Source: an uncultured Eubacteriales bacterium
GTDB taxonomy: Bacteria; Bacillota; Clostridia; Oscillospirales; Oscillospiraceae
NCBI GenBank assembly: GCA_949296115.1
Contig: CASFNR010000014.1
Location: 1 to 43,018 of the forward strand
Length of the DNA stretch: 43,018 nt
Direction: 5' to 3'
Shown here: in pieces, positions 17,022 to 24,879 of the stretch
Position numbering within the stretch: the stretch's first letter is position 1
How the letters are laid out: each line of letters opens with the position of its first letter
Position numbers and translations under genes: made by a program
The notes under the pieces: model-generated
The model's input: the letters and a program-made list of their open reading frames with translations, nothing else
Databases searched by the model: none
What the model was told of the DNA's origin: nothing

Positions 17022-18966
17022 GAAGCCCCTTCTGGCTGGGACGGCGGTGGTTCTGACGGCGGCCATTGCTGCCGGAATCTGGTTTGGCACCCGGGGCGGG
17101 GCGGAGCCGGTGGGTGTCTATCCCTTTACCTCCATCGGCATGACGGAATACTGGGGCGACTCCAAAGAGAGCTATGGCCCGGTGACGACGGACAAAATCC
17201 AGACGGTCTTTCTTTCCGACACCCAGACGGTGACAGAGATTCTGGTCTCCGAAGGGGACGAGGTGAAGAAAGGGGATCTGCTGATGACCTTTGACACCAC
17301 GTTGTCGGAACTGGCCCTGGAGCGGAAGCGTCTGGCGGTGGAAAAGCTGAAGCTGGAACTGCAGGACGCCCAGAATTACCTCCGGGAAATCAACAGCATG
17401 AAACCCATGGAGCTGCCCAGCTACGACGACGTCCCCGGAGACACCGGGGAGGAGATGGGAACGGAACTGACCCAGGCGTACCAAGTCTCCAACAACCCGG
17501 AGTACGATGGCAGCACTCCGGAAAAGGCGCTGATCTGCTGGATGCGGGACTCTACGGCCATTGACAGCACGCTGCTGGAAGTGCTGCGGCAGCAGGCGCA
17601 GCTGCTTCAGGAGGCAAACCTTCCCACAGAGCCGACTGACCCCACAATTGAGACCACAGTGGAAACCATTCCGGAGACCACAGGGGAAACCGTTCCGGAA
17701 ACCACGGTGGAGACGATTCCGGAGACCACAGGAGAAACCCTCCCGGAAACCACGGCGGCGACCGTCCCGGTAACCACAGTGGAGACGGTGCCCGAAACCA
17801 CTATACAGACGGTGCCTGAAACAACGATCCAAACAACTCCGACCACGGTGGAGACCGTATCGGAAACCACGGTGCAGACCCAGCCTGTGGTGGAAAGCGT
17901 GCCGGAAACCGTTGTACAGTCTGTGCCAGAGACAGCGGCGCAAATGGAACCGGCAGATGCGGAGCAGGCGCCTGCCTCCAATGCCTCCGCCATGCCGGAG
18001 GAAGGACAGCCGGAAACCACGCCGGTGCAGGTGACCTCCTACTATGTGGTGTTCAAGGTGACGGAGGGGAATATGTCCCTGGGCCAGAGAACAGTCTGGC
18101 AGGGCATCCATGTTTCCCGGGGAAATTCCCTGCGGTTCTTTGACGCAACTTTCCTCCCCGACTATACCCTGATGGACCTGGGAGAAGAGGACCCGGGGAT
18201 GAACATCCCTGACTTCGACTTTGGCAGCGGCTTTACCGCCGCCCAGATTGCCCAGATGCGTTCTGAGCAGCAGAAGAAGATCAAAGACCTGGAATTCCAG
18301 GTCAAAATGGCGGACGCAGATTACAAGATCATGCAGACCGAGGTTAATGACGGAAACGTCTATGCGGAAATCGACGGGAAGGTGATTTCGGTTCTGACGG
18401 AAAAAGAAGCGAAGGATACCAAGTCGCCGCTCTTGAAGGTCTCCGGCGGCGGTGGATTCTATATCCAGGGAAGCATCAACGAACTGGAGAAGGACAGCCT
18501 TCAGATCGGGCAGGAGGTTACCATCAGCGATTGGGAGACCGGCATGACCTATACGGGGACCGTTCAGAGCATCGGCGATTTCCCCAGCAGCCAGAACAGC
18601 TGGAACGGCATGGAAAATCCCAATTCCTCCTACTACCCCTTCACCGCTTTCGTGGACGGCAGTGCGGACCTTCAGGCTGGACGGTATGTGAATATGACTT
18701 ATTCCACCGGTACCGGCGAAAATGGAATCTACCTGCAGAATCCCTTTGTTCGCACGGAAAAGGGACGGTCCTACGTCTTTGTCCAGGGCAAAAACGGCAG
18801 ACTGGAGAAGCGGTATGTCACCGTAGGCAAGTCCCTGTGGGGCAGCTATACGGAGATCCGCAGCGGCCTGGAGGAAACGGACCTGATCGCCTTCCCCTAC
18901 GGGAAGAACGTAAAAGAGGGCGCCGCCACGGTGGAGGGCGACCTGAACACCTTGTATGGCTATTAA
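16999..18966 (+). CDS. Second HlyD/MacA-like adaptor with a Thr/Glu/Pro repeat insert
   Basis: This 655-residue protein is a second adaptor in the same exporter operon and is far longer than usual. It has a basic start and one N-terminal membrane anchor (about residues 9-29) without a lipobox. The first lipoyl half (VTEILVSEGDEVKKGDLL) is near residues 76-93. After a short coiled coil comes an inserted region. Within it, residues ~207-330 are made of octapeptides like TVETIPET, rich in Thr, Pro and Glu, which suggests an extended, possibly O-glycosylated stalk. The second coiled-coil arm (MRSEQQKKIKDLEFQVKMAD) starts near residue 419, and lipoyl and barrel domains follow. The ATG at 16999 has GGGAGG 8 bases upstream. 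The parts around the insert align with the first adaptor in order, so the two are paralogues. Confidence 0.88.
   Translation: MKWNIRNKKPLLAGTAVVLTAAIAAGIWFGTRGGAEPVGVYPFTSIGMTEYWGDSKESYGPVTTDKIQTVFLSDTQTVTEILVSEGDEVKKGDLLMTFDTTLSELALERKRLAVEKLKLELQDAQNYLREINSMKPMELPSYDDVPGDTGEEMGTELTQAYQVSNNPEYDGSTPEKALICWMRDSTAIDSTLLEVLRQQAQLLQEANLPTEPTDPTIETTVETIPETTGETVPETTVETIPETTGETLPETTAATVPVTTVETVPETTIQTVPETTIQTTPTTVETVSETTVQTQPVVESVPETVVQSVPETAAQMEPADAEQAPASNASAMPEEGQPETTPVQVTSYYVVFKVTEGNMSLGQRTVWQGIHVSRGNSLRFFDATFLPDYTLMDLGEEDPGMNIPDFDFGSGFTAAQIAQMRSEQQKKIKDLEFQVKMADADYKIMQTEVNDGNVYAEIDGKVISVLTEKEAKDTKSPLLKVSGGGGFYIQGSINELEKDSLQIGQEVTISDWETGMTYTGTVQSIGDFPSSQNSWNGMENPNSSYYPFTAFVDGSADLQAGRYVNMTYSTGTGENGIYLQNPFVRTEKGRSYVFVQGKNGRLEKRYVTVGKSLWGSYTEIRSGLEETDLIAFPYGKNVKEGAATVEGDLNTLYGY
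17641..17940 (+). repeat. Degenerate 24-bp coding tandem repeat (octapeptide T-x-E-T-x-P-E-T)
   Basis: About twelve units with a 24-base period encode variants of TVETIPET, TGETVPET and TIQTVPET inside the second adaptor gene. Units vary more at third codon positions and toward the 3' end, where the period slips. The repeat stays in frame throughout, which implies selection for the protein stalk. Confidence 0.8.
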
Positions 18967-18978
18967 GGAGGGCGGCAT

Positions 18979-20235
18979 ATGACAGAAAATATTCGGCTCG
19001 CCTTTCAGGGCATCTGGGGACATAAACTCCGGTCACTGCTGACCATGCTGGGTATCATCATCGGCATTGCGGCGATCATCACCATTGTTTCCACCATTCA
19101 GGGAACCAATGAACAGATCAAGGAGAACCTGATCGGCGCAGGGAACAATGTGGTAACCGTCCAGCTGAACCAGGACGGCCACTCGTACGACCTAACCTGG
19201 AACGACATTCCCCAGGGGGTACGGACCATCACCGAGGAAACCAGACAGAAGCTGGCCCAGATTCAGGGCGTGGAGCAGGTTTCCCTGTACTATTACCGGA
19301 ATTATGCGGAAAATGTATACTACCTGAATACCCAGTATAACGGCGAGGTTTATGGGATTGACCCGTATTATCTGAACGTTTATGGTTTGCAGGTCAAGAG
19401 CGGCCGTGGGTTTACGGAGCAGGACTTTGCCAAATGCCGGAAGGTGGCGCTGGTGGATACCAATGCGGTGCGGAACCTGTTCGGCGGAGAGGACCCCGTG
19501 GGCAAGTGCCTGGAAATGGCCGGGGATGTGTTTACGGTGGTGGGTGTTGTGGCGCTGTCGGAGGAATTTGCTCCTTCCATCCAGAACATGCAGGACTACC
19601 AGCTGTACATGAATACCTCCTCCGGGGCGGTTTACCTGCCGGGGACTGCCTGGGCTACCGTTTACCGGTTTGATGAGCCACAGAGCGTGGCTATCAAGGT
19701 GGAAAACACGGATACCATGACCACGGCGGGCCAGGAGGCGGCCAAGCTTCTGACCCAGAAGCAGATTGTGGACCCGGACGGCAGCAAATTTGACTACCGC
19801 AGCCAGGATATGCTGGAGCAGGCCCAGCAGCTGCAGAAAATGTCCGAGTCCACCAATACCCAGCTGATCTGGATTGCCAGCATATCTCTGCTGGTGGGCG
19901 GCATCGGCGTGATGAACATCATGCTGGTGTCCGTCACGGAGCGTACCGGAGAAATCGGACTGAAGAAGGCCATCGGCGCCAAGAAAAAGCGGATTCTGCT
20001 GCAATTTCTGACGGAGTCTGCGGTGCTCACCAGCCTGGGCGGTCTGGTGGGCGTCATCACCGGCGTGATCATGGCCCAGCTGATTTCCCGGGTGGTTCAG
20101 ATACCGGTGTCCATCAGCCTTCCGGCCATTGCGGTGGCGGTGGTATTCTCCACCCTGATCGGCGTGGTGTTCGGCATGCTGCCCGCCATTCAGGCGGCGA
20201 ACCTGAATCCCATCGAGGCCTTGCGCCGGGAATAA
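18979..20235 (+). CDS. ABC exporter permease (MacB/FtsX fold)
   Basis: This 418-residue permease has the MacB topology: one N-terminal helix (LRSLLTMLGIIIGIAAII, about residues 17-40), a large extracytoplasmic domain of about 230 residues, and three C-terminal helices beginning with ISLLVGGIGVMNIMLVSV near residue 300. The SVTERTGEIGLKKAIGAKK coupling loop and the closing AANLNPIEALRRE are hallmarks of the family. GGAGGGCGGC precedes the ATG, 12 bases after the second adaptor gene. With the ATPase at 16305 it forms the membrane complex, while the two adaptors would build the outside part. The export substrate is unknown; antimicrobial peptides or lipids are common for the family. Confidence 0.95.
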   Translation: MTENIRLAFQGIWGHKLRSLLTMLGIIIGIAAIITIVSTIQGTNEQIKENLIGAGNNVVTVQLNQDGHSYDLTWNDIPQGVRTITEETRQKLAQIQGVEQVSLYYYRNYAENVYYLNTQYNGEVYGIDPYYLNVYGLQVKSGRGFTEQDFAKCRKVALVDTNAVRNLFGGEDPVGKCLEMAGDVFTVVGVVALSEEFAPSIQNMQDYQLYMNTSSGAVYLPGTAWATVYRFDEPQSVAIKVENTDTMTTAGQEAAKLLTQKQIVDPDGSKFDYRSQDMLEQAQQLQKMSESTNTQLIWIASISLLVGGIGVMNIMLVSVTERTGEIGLKKAIGAKKKRILLQFLTESAVLTSLGGLVGVITGVIMAQLISRVVQIPVSISLPAIAVAVVFSTLIGVVFGMLPAIQAANLNPIEALRRE

Positions 20236-20245
20236 TGGCACAATT

Positions 20246-20274
20246 GAGGCCGCAGACAATCCGTCTGCGGCCTT
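20246..20274 (+). terminator. GC-rich hairpin after the exporter operon
   Basis: A 12-bp stem with one wobble (20246-20257 with 20263-20274) follows the permease stop. It lacks a clean T-tract, so termination strength is uncertain. Confidence 0.6.
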
Positions 20275-20289
20275 GAATGCTGGGCAAGG

Positions 20290-20318
20290 TTGCTTTTTGG
20301 GACAGAATATGATAAGAT
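20290..20318 (+). promoter_or_regulatory. Possible promoter of the LRR-like protein gene
   Basis: TTGCTT (20290-20295), a 17-base spacer and TAAGAT (20313-20318) give a moderate sigma-A match 35 bases before the start at 20353. Confidence 0.5.
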
Positions 20319-20352
20319 ACCCTGTAATGAAAACTTGGAGGTCAATGCGCAT

Positions 20353-22017
20353 ATGAAAAAAGTTCTGATCATCCTGCTGGCAATTATCCTGATTGCCTGT
20401 GTGGGTGTCGGGGGTACCATTGGGTTCCTTTGGTACCGGGATAACCATGTTTTTGTTGGCGGGAAGCCCTACTCCATCCATGCGGTCAGCCTGGACCTGC
20501 GGGAAGAGGACCTGTCCCGGGAGGAATATGACAGCCTCCACGCCCAGCTGCCCAACTGTGAGATTGCCTGGCTGGTACCCTTCCAGGATCAGAGAATTGA
20601 CAATGGAGCAGATGCCATCACGATCACGACCCTGACCCGGGAGGACCTGGAGGTTCTGCTAACTTACTTCTCCAATCTGAAAACCCTGGACGCTTCCGGA
20701 TGCCAGGCCTACGACCTGCTGGAGGAATTCCGTGGGGAGCGGCCGGAATGCACCGTGACCTATCAGGTGGACCTGGGCGGAGCCGCCTGTGACTGGCAGA
20801 GCGGGGAACTGGAACTGATGCCGGAGGACTATTCCTACGACACCCTGATGACCAATCTGGCCTACCTGCCCCAGCTGGAAAGACTGACGCTGCGGACTCC
20901 CGAACTGACTCTGGAGGAGCTGGAAGCACTGAAGGAAGCCTATGAAGGGGTGACGGTGCAGTGTACCGTAGAGCTGCTGGGACAGGAGTACGATACGGAA
21001 ACCACGGAGCTGGATTTGTCCGCCATGACGCCGGAAACCGTGACGGAGACGGCCCAGAAGCTGGCCATGCTTCCCAACCTGACCAGCGTGGAGCTGATGG
21101 ACGCCGAAGGAACCAGCCAGCTCTCCATGGAGGATGTAAAGCTGCTCATGGATACGGCGCCGGAAGTGGTATTCCACTACACCTTTGACTTCTTTGGCCA
21201 GACCCTCTCCACCAGCGACACGGAAGTGGTGCTGACCAACAAGAACATTGGCGACGACGGGGAGGAGCAGGTCCGGGCCGCCCTGGATCTGCTGGGCAAC
21301 TGCGACCGGTTTGTGCTGGACAACTGCAAGCTTTCCAATGAGGTGATGGCCCAGATTCGGGAGGACTACCGGGACCGGACCAAGGTGGTCTGGCGGATCT
21401 GGTTCGGCGGCGGCAGCACCCTGACGGATGTGGAGGTCATCCGCTGCACCTACGACCTGGTGGACGACAACTGCGCCGACCTGATTTACTGCGAGGATGT
21501 CCGGTTCATGGACATCGGACACAATGAATATCTGGATGCGGTGCCCTTTGTGGCGGGAATGGTGAATCTGGAGTATATCATTGTCTCCGGCGCCCCCATC
21601 AAGGACCTGACCCCCTTCGAAAACTGCAAGAAACTGAAATTCCTGGAAATCGCATTCTGCGAATATATTGAGGACCTGAGTCCCCTGGCAGCCTGTGAGA
21701 GCCTGGAGATGCTGAACATCAGCAACACCCATGCCACGGACCTGTCTCCTCTGGACGACCTGCCCCTGACCCATCTGTGCGCCCGGCTGAACCCCGCCGG
21801 CGGCAGCCGGGTACCCAAGGAGGAGCAGGAACGCTTCATTGAGCAGCATCCGGACTGCTGGTCCAGCTTTACCGGCTCCCAGCCCTACGGTGTTGGCTGG
21901 CGGTATGACGAGGACGAAATCACGCCGCTGCCCCAGTATGCCCTGATTGCGGAAGCATTCCAGTATCCGCACGCGCCCAACAATACCGGCTGGTATCTGG
22001 AAGCGGAAGAAGAATAA
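20353..22017 (+). CDS. Membrane-anchored leucine-rich-repeat-like protein
   Basis: This 554-residue protein has one N-terminal membrane helix (about residues 3-26) and then lies outside the cell. The C-terminal part (about 370-510) reads as leucine-rich repeats of about 22-24 residues, such as VNLEYIIVSGAPIKDLTPF, KLKFLEIAFCEYIEDLSPL and SLEMLNISNTHATDLSPL. The central part repeats a looser unit of about 100 residues in which a strand pair (VTYQVDLGG, VQCTVELLG, VFHYTFDFFG) precedes a leucine-rich stretch (LAYLPQLERLTL, LAMLPNLTSVEL), so the whole chain may derive from duplication. The ATG at 20353 follows TTGGAGG. I recognise no enzyme motif. LRR surfaces usually bind proteins or glycans, so a binding or sensory role is a guess. 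ridA follows after 25 bases. Confidence 0.8.
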   Translation: MKKVLIILLAIILIACVGVGGTIGFLWYRDNHVFVGGKPYSIHAVSLDLREEDLSREEYDSLHAQLPNCEIAWLVPFQDQRIDNGADAITITTLTREDLEVLLTYFSNLKTLDASGCQAYDLLEEFRGERPECTVTYQVDLGGAACDWQSGELELMPEDYSYDTLMTNLAYLPQLERLTLRTPELTLEELEALKEAYEGVTVQCTVELLGQEYDTETTELDLSAMTPETVTETAQKLAMLPNLTSVELMDAEGTSQLSMEDVKLLMDTAPEVVFHYTFDFFGQTLSTSDTEVVLTNKNIGDDGEEQVRAALDLLGNCDRFVLDNCKLSNEVMAQIREDYRDRTKVVWRIWFGGGSTLTDVEVIRCTYDLVDDNCADLIYCEDVRFMDIGHNEYLDAVPFVAGMVNLEYIIVSGAPIKDLTPFENCKKLKFLEIAFCEYIEDLSPLAACESLEMLNISNTHATDLSPLDDLPLTHLCARLNPAGGSRVPKEEQERFIEQHPDCWSSFTGSQPYGVGWRYDEDEITPLPQYALIAEAFQYPHAPNNTGWYLEAEEE

Positions 22018-22042
22018 CCAATCAGAAAGGAAGCATGAGACT

Positions 22043-22420
22043 ATGAATCAATCTGTTCACACGGGAAAAGCCCCCGCCGCCATCGGCCCCTACTCACAGG
22101 CAATCCAGACGGGCAGCCTGCTGTTTGTCTCCGGGCAGCTGCCCATTGACCCCGCCACCGGCGCCTTTGCCGGGGAGGACATTGCCGCCCAGACCCGGCA
22201 GTCCCTGACCAACATCCGCAGCATTCTGGAGGAAGCGGGCTGCAGCTGCGCCGATGTGGTAAAGACCACTGTCTTGCTGGCGGACATCGCCGACTTCGGC
22301 GCCATGAATGAGGTATACGCCGAATTTTTCACGGAGCCCTTCCCGGCCCGGGCCGCTTTTGCGGTGAAGAGCCTGCCCAAGGGCGCTCTGGTGGAGATTG
22401 AAGCCGTTGCCAGCAAGTAA
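22043..22420 (+). CDS. ridA: RidA family reactive intermediate/imine deaminase
   Basis: RidA hydrolyses reactive enamine and imine intermediates released by PLP enzymes such as threonine dehydratase, protecting the cell from their damage. The 125-residue length is right for the trimeric family. The GPYSQAIQTGSLLFVSGQLP segment at the N-terminus and the PARAAFAVKSLPKGALVEIE signature near the C-terminus, which contains the catalytic arginine, are clear. The ATG at 22043 is preceded by AAAGGAAG. A nearer ATG at 22035 is out of frame and closes after three codons. A functional link with the upstream LRR protein is not evident. Confidence 0.95.
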   Translation: MNQSVHTGKAPAAIGPYSQAIQTGSLLFVSGQLPIDPATGAFAGEDIAAQTRQSLTNIRSILEEAGCSCADVVKTTVLLADIADFGAMNEVYAEFFTEPFPARAAFAVKSLPKGALVEIEAVASK

Positions 22421-22430
22421 ATCCTGCCTG

Positions 22431-22458
22431 AAATCCCCCGGTGAAAGCCGGGGGATTT
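22431..22458 (+). terminator. Hairpin terminator after ridA
   Basis: A perfect 11-bp stem AAATCCCCCGG / CCGGGGGATTT (22431-22441 with 22448-22458), with a 6-base loop, follows the stop. Confidence 0.75.
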
Positions 22459-22480
22459 GCTGTGTCCCGGGAGATTTTCC

Positions 22481-22509
22481 TTCCCATCCGGCGGGGGCTG
22501 TGGTATAAT
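22481..22509 (+). promoter_or_regulatory. Extended -10 promoter of the MoxR/CoxE pair
   Basis: TGGTATAAT ends at 22509 and carries the TGn extension, which can offset the poor -35 (TTCCCA, 22481-22486, 17-base spacer). The start codon is 32 bases downstream. Confidence 0.65.
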
Positions 22510-22540
22510 GGGGAAAACAACAGACAAAGGAGTGTCTGCC

Positions 22541-23422
22541 ATGACCTTTGAAGAATTGAAACAGAAAATGGACGAAGCCCATTATATTTACGATGAAACC
22601 CTGGCAACGGTGCTGTATGTTGCTCTGGAGCTGGGACGGCCCCTGCTGATTGAGGGGGCCGCCGGCGTGGGCAAGACGGAGATTGCCAAGGTGATGGCCT
22701 ATGCCCTGGACCGGGACCTGGTGCGGATGCAATGCTACGAGGGCCTGGATGAGAGCAAAGCCCTGTACGAGTGGAACTATCAGAAGCAGCTTTTGTCCAT
22801 CCAGGTGAATATGAACACCCAGGACAAGGATGCCCTGACCAAATCCCTGTTCAGCGACGATTACCTGCTGGAGCGGCCCTTGCTCCAGTCCATCCGGTCG
22901 GAGAAGCCGGTGGTGCTGCTGGTGGACGAGATCGACAAGGCGGACGAGGAGTTCGAGGCCTTCCTGCTGGAACTGCTCTCCGAAATGCAGGTGTCCATCC
23001 CCGAGGTGGGGACGGTGAAGGCCAAATCCATTCCCTTTGTGGTGCTGACCTCCAACCGGGCAAGGCCCCTCAGCGAGGCCCTGCGCCGCCGCTGCGCCTA
23101 TTTGTACATTGAGTATCCGGATATGGAGAAGGAGCTGGCCATTCTCCGGGCCAAGCTGCCCCATGTGGATGACCGGCTCTGCGCTCAGGTTGCCCTGGCG
23201 GTGCAGAAGCTCCGTGCCAGCGAGACCATCCTGAAGAAACCCTCCATTGCGGAGACCCTGGACTGGGCGGCGGCACTGGATGCCCTGGGCATCCGGGAGC
23301 TGACCCCTGACGCCCTGCGGCAGACCGCTGGGTTCGTGCTGAAGAACCACGAGGACATCGCCGCCCTGGAGGACGAGGACGTGGTCCACTGCGGCGCCTG
23401 CGGGGGACACCATCATGGATGA
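22541..23422 (+). CDS. MoxR family AAA+ ATPase
   Basis: This 293-residue AAA+ ATPase belongs to the MoxR group, chaperone-like remodelling enzymes that usually pair with a VWA-domain protein to insert metals or assemble complexes. Walker A is GAAGVGKTE at residues 39-47, Walker B is VVLLVDEIDKAD near residue 128, sensor 1 is VVLTSNRAR and the arginine finger region is EALRRRC. The C-terminus ends in HCGACGGHHHG, a Cys/His-rich tail that could bind a metal. The ATG at 22541 has AAAGGAG 8 bases upstream. It overlaps the VWA gene by 8 bases. The closest well-known analogue is CoxD/CoxE of carbon monoxide dehydrogenase maturation, but no CO dehydrogenase genes are here. Confidence 0.93.
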   Translation: MTFEELKQKMDEAHYIYDETLATVLYVALELGRPLLIEGAAGVGKTEIAKVMAYALDRDLVRMQCYEGLDESKALYEWNYQKQLLSIQVNMNTQDKDALTKSLFSDDYLLERPLLQSIRSEKPVVLLVDEIDKADEEFEAFLLELLSEMQVSIPEVGTVKAKSIPFVVLTSNRARPLSEALRRRCAYLYIEYPDMEKELAILRAKLPHVDDRLCAQVALAVQKLRASETILKKPSIAETLDWAAALDALGIRELTPDALRQTAGFVLKNHEDIAALEDEDVVHCGACGGHHHG

Positions 23423-24692
23423 GCCCCAGGTGTACCTGGAAAAGCTGTCCGCCTTCTCCCGGATGCTTCGGCTGGAGGGACTGATTGTCAGCCCCCAGGA
23501 GACTCAGGATGCCGCCCGGATACTCATTGATCTGGGCCTGGCGGACCGGACCCGGGTAAAAACCGCCCTGCGGACGGTGTATGCCAAGTCCCGGGAGGAG
23601 CAGCTCACCTTCGACCGGTGCTTCGACAGCTTTTTCATCTCCGAGGAGCGGATGCGCCAGCAGGCCAAGGAGCAGCAGCAGCGGGAGCAGGAGATGCAGC
23701 AGCACCGCCAGGAGGCGGAGGAGGAGCTGCAGATCAACGGCCAGCCCATGGACCTGGATGAAAAGCAGCGTGAAACCTATGCTGCCATGCCCGAGGAGGC
23801 CCGGCAGCGGCTGCGCAATTTCATGGAGAAGTACCGCAGCGCCGCCGAGCGCAACCCCAAGCTCTACGGAGAGTTTATCCATTCCGTCTTTGCCCGGACC
23901 CTGCTGGAGCAGCAGATGCTCATGGAGAACGCCGGCGTGGGCGGAGAAGAACTGGACCCGGAGCTGGGCATCCTCTACCGGGACATCTCCGAATTCCGGG
24001 ACACGGAGATTCCCAAAGCCATCGACATCATCCAGGCGGTGGCCCGGCAGATCAACGGGGAGCTGTCCGCCAAGCGCAAGCGGGGGGGACACACCGGCAA
24101 GCTGGACTTCCGGCGGACCATCCGCAAGGGCCTGGAGACCGGCGGCAGCTTTTACCATCTTCGCTACAAGAAAAAGAAGGCCCAGCGGCGGCATCTGGTG
24201 CTGCTGTGCGATGTGTCCGGCTCCATGGTGCAGTTTTCGGAGTTCGCCCTCCGGTTTATCCAGAGCCTGAACCAGGTGTCCGACAATTCCCGCACCTTCC
24301 TGTTTTCGGAAACCATGGTGGAGGCAGACGCCTTCCAGCTGCAGAACATGGACCTATTCCGCAGCTATGTGGGACAGACGGGAATTTACGGCCGGGGGAC
24401 CGACTTGGGCACCGCTCTGGAACAGCTGTGCCTCAGCCAGCCGCCCATCCTCAATTCCGCCACCACCCTGCTGATTCTCTCTGATACCAAGACCATCGAC
24501 CAGCCCCGGGCCATCCGGGCGCTGATCGAGGCAAAGCGCCAGGCCGGGCGGGTGCTCTGGCTCAACCCCATCAGCCAGAACAAATGGCAGTATCTGCGCA
24601 GTGTCCAGGCGGTGGCGGAGGTGTGCACCATGGTGCCCTGCAGCACTCTGCGGGAGCTGGCGGCTGCCTGCCGGAAGCTGACGGTGCAATGA
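23415..24692 (+). CDS. VWA domain protein, CoxE-like
   Basis: This 425-residue protein is the VWA partner of the MoxR ATPase. The N-terminal half is helical with a Gln/Glu-rich coiled stretch (about residues 78-110). The C-terminal half is a von Willebrand factor A domain with the metal-ion-dependent adhesion site D266-V-S268-G-S270 and the later GRGTDLGTAL segment, which supplies the threonine ligand. The arrangement is the CoxE family (PF05762). No signal peptide is present, so it acts in the cytoplasm, probably bringing a client to the ATPase. The ATG at 23415 overlaps the end of the MoxR gene, which supports a fixed ratio of the two. The client is unknown. Confidence 0.92.
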   Translation: MDEPQVYLEKLSAFSRMLRLEGLIVSPQETQDAARILIDLGLADRTRVKTALRTVYAKSREEQLTFDRCFDSFFISEERMRQQAKEQQQREQEMQQHRQEAEEELQINGQPMDLDEKQRETYAAMPEEARQRLRNFMEKYRSAAERNPKLYGEFIHSVFARTLLEQQMLMENAGVGGEELDPELGILYRDISEFRDTEIPKAIDIIQAVARQINGELSAKRKRGGHTGKLDFRRTIRKGLETGGSFYHLRYKKKKAQRRHLVLLCDVSGSMVQFSEFALRFIQSLNQVSDNSRTFLFSETMVEADAFQLQNMDLFRSYVGQTGIYGRGTDLGTALEQLCLSQPPILNSATTLLILSDTKTIDQPRAIRALIEAKRQAGRVLWLNPISQNKWQYLRSVQAVAEVCTMVPCSTLRELAAACRKLTVQ

Positions 24693-24696
24693 TTCC

Positions 24697-24730
24697 GCAG
24701 CGGCTCCGAGAACCCGGAGCCGCTGCTTTT
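24697..24730 (+). terminator. Rho-independent terminator after the CoxE-like gene
   Basis: A perfect 12-bp stem GCAGCGGCTCCG / CGGAGCCGCTGC (24697-24708 with 24715-24726) is followed directly by TTTT. Confidence 0.9.
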
Positions 24731-24782
24731 GGAGATTAAGTATTTAATTTTTAAATGCATAAGATAGATTCATAAAAATCCA

Positions 24783-24811
24783 TTGACATGGTTTTCACGG
24801 GGTGGTATAGT
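24783..24811 (+). promoter_or_regulatory. Sigma-A promoter of the ABC importer operon
   Basis: TTGACA (24783-24788), a 17-base spacer and TATAGT (24806-24811) are close to consensus. The leader of about 60 bases is too short for a T-box or a large riboswitch. Confidence 0.85.
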
Positions 24812-24879
24812 ATGTCCCATCCAGTATTCCCTGCACGCACACATGTGCATGGAAAATTGAAGAAGGAGAGAAAAGAATT

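Noticed and set aside
17641-17940. CRISPR array or non-coding satellite
   Set aside because: The 24-base period is degenerate, has no spacers and keeps the reading frame of the adaptor protein.
16900-19023. A 707-codon open frame antisense to the second adaptor gene
   Set aside because: Its low-complexity stretches are the antisense of the Thr/Glu/Pro repeat, and the sense gene has clear domains and a ribosome site.
22541-24692. Carbon monoxide dehydrogenase maturation genes
   Set aside because: The MoxR/CoxE pair is widespread without CO dehydrogenase, and no coxL, coxM or coxS is near.
24812-24879. A T-box or tryptophan-related leader ahead of the TrpX-like gene
   Set aside because: The leader is only about 60 bases long and lacks T-box motifs, so it does not settle the substrate.
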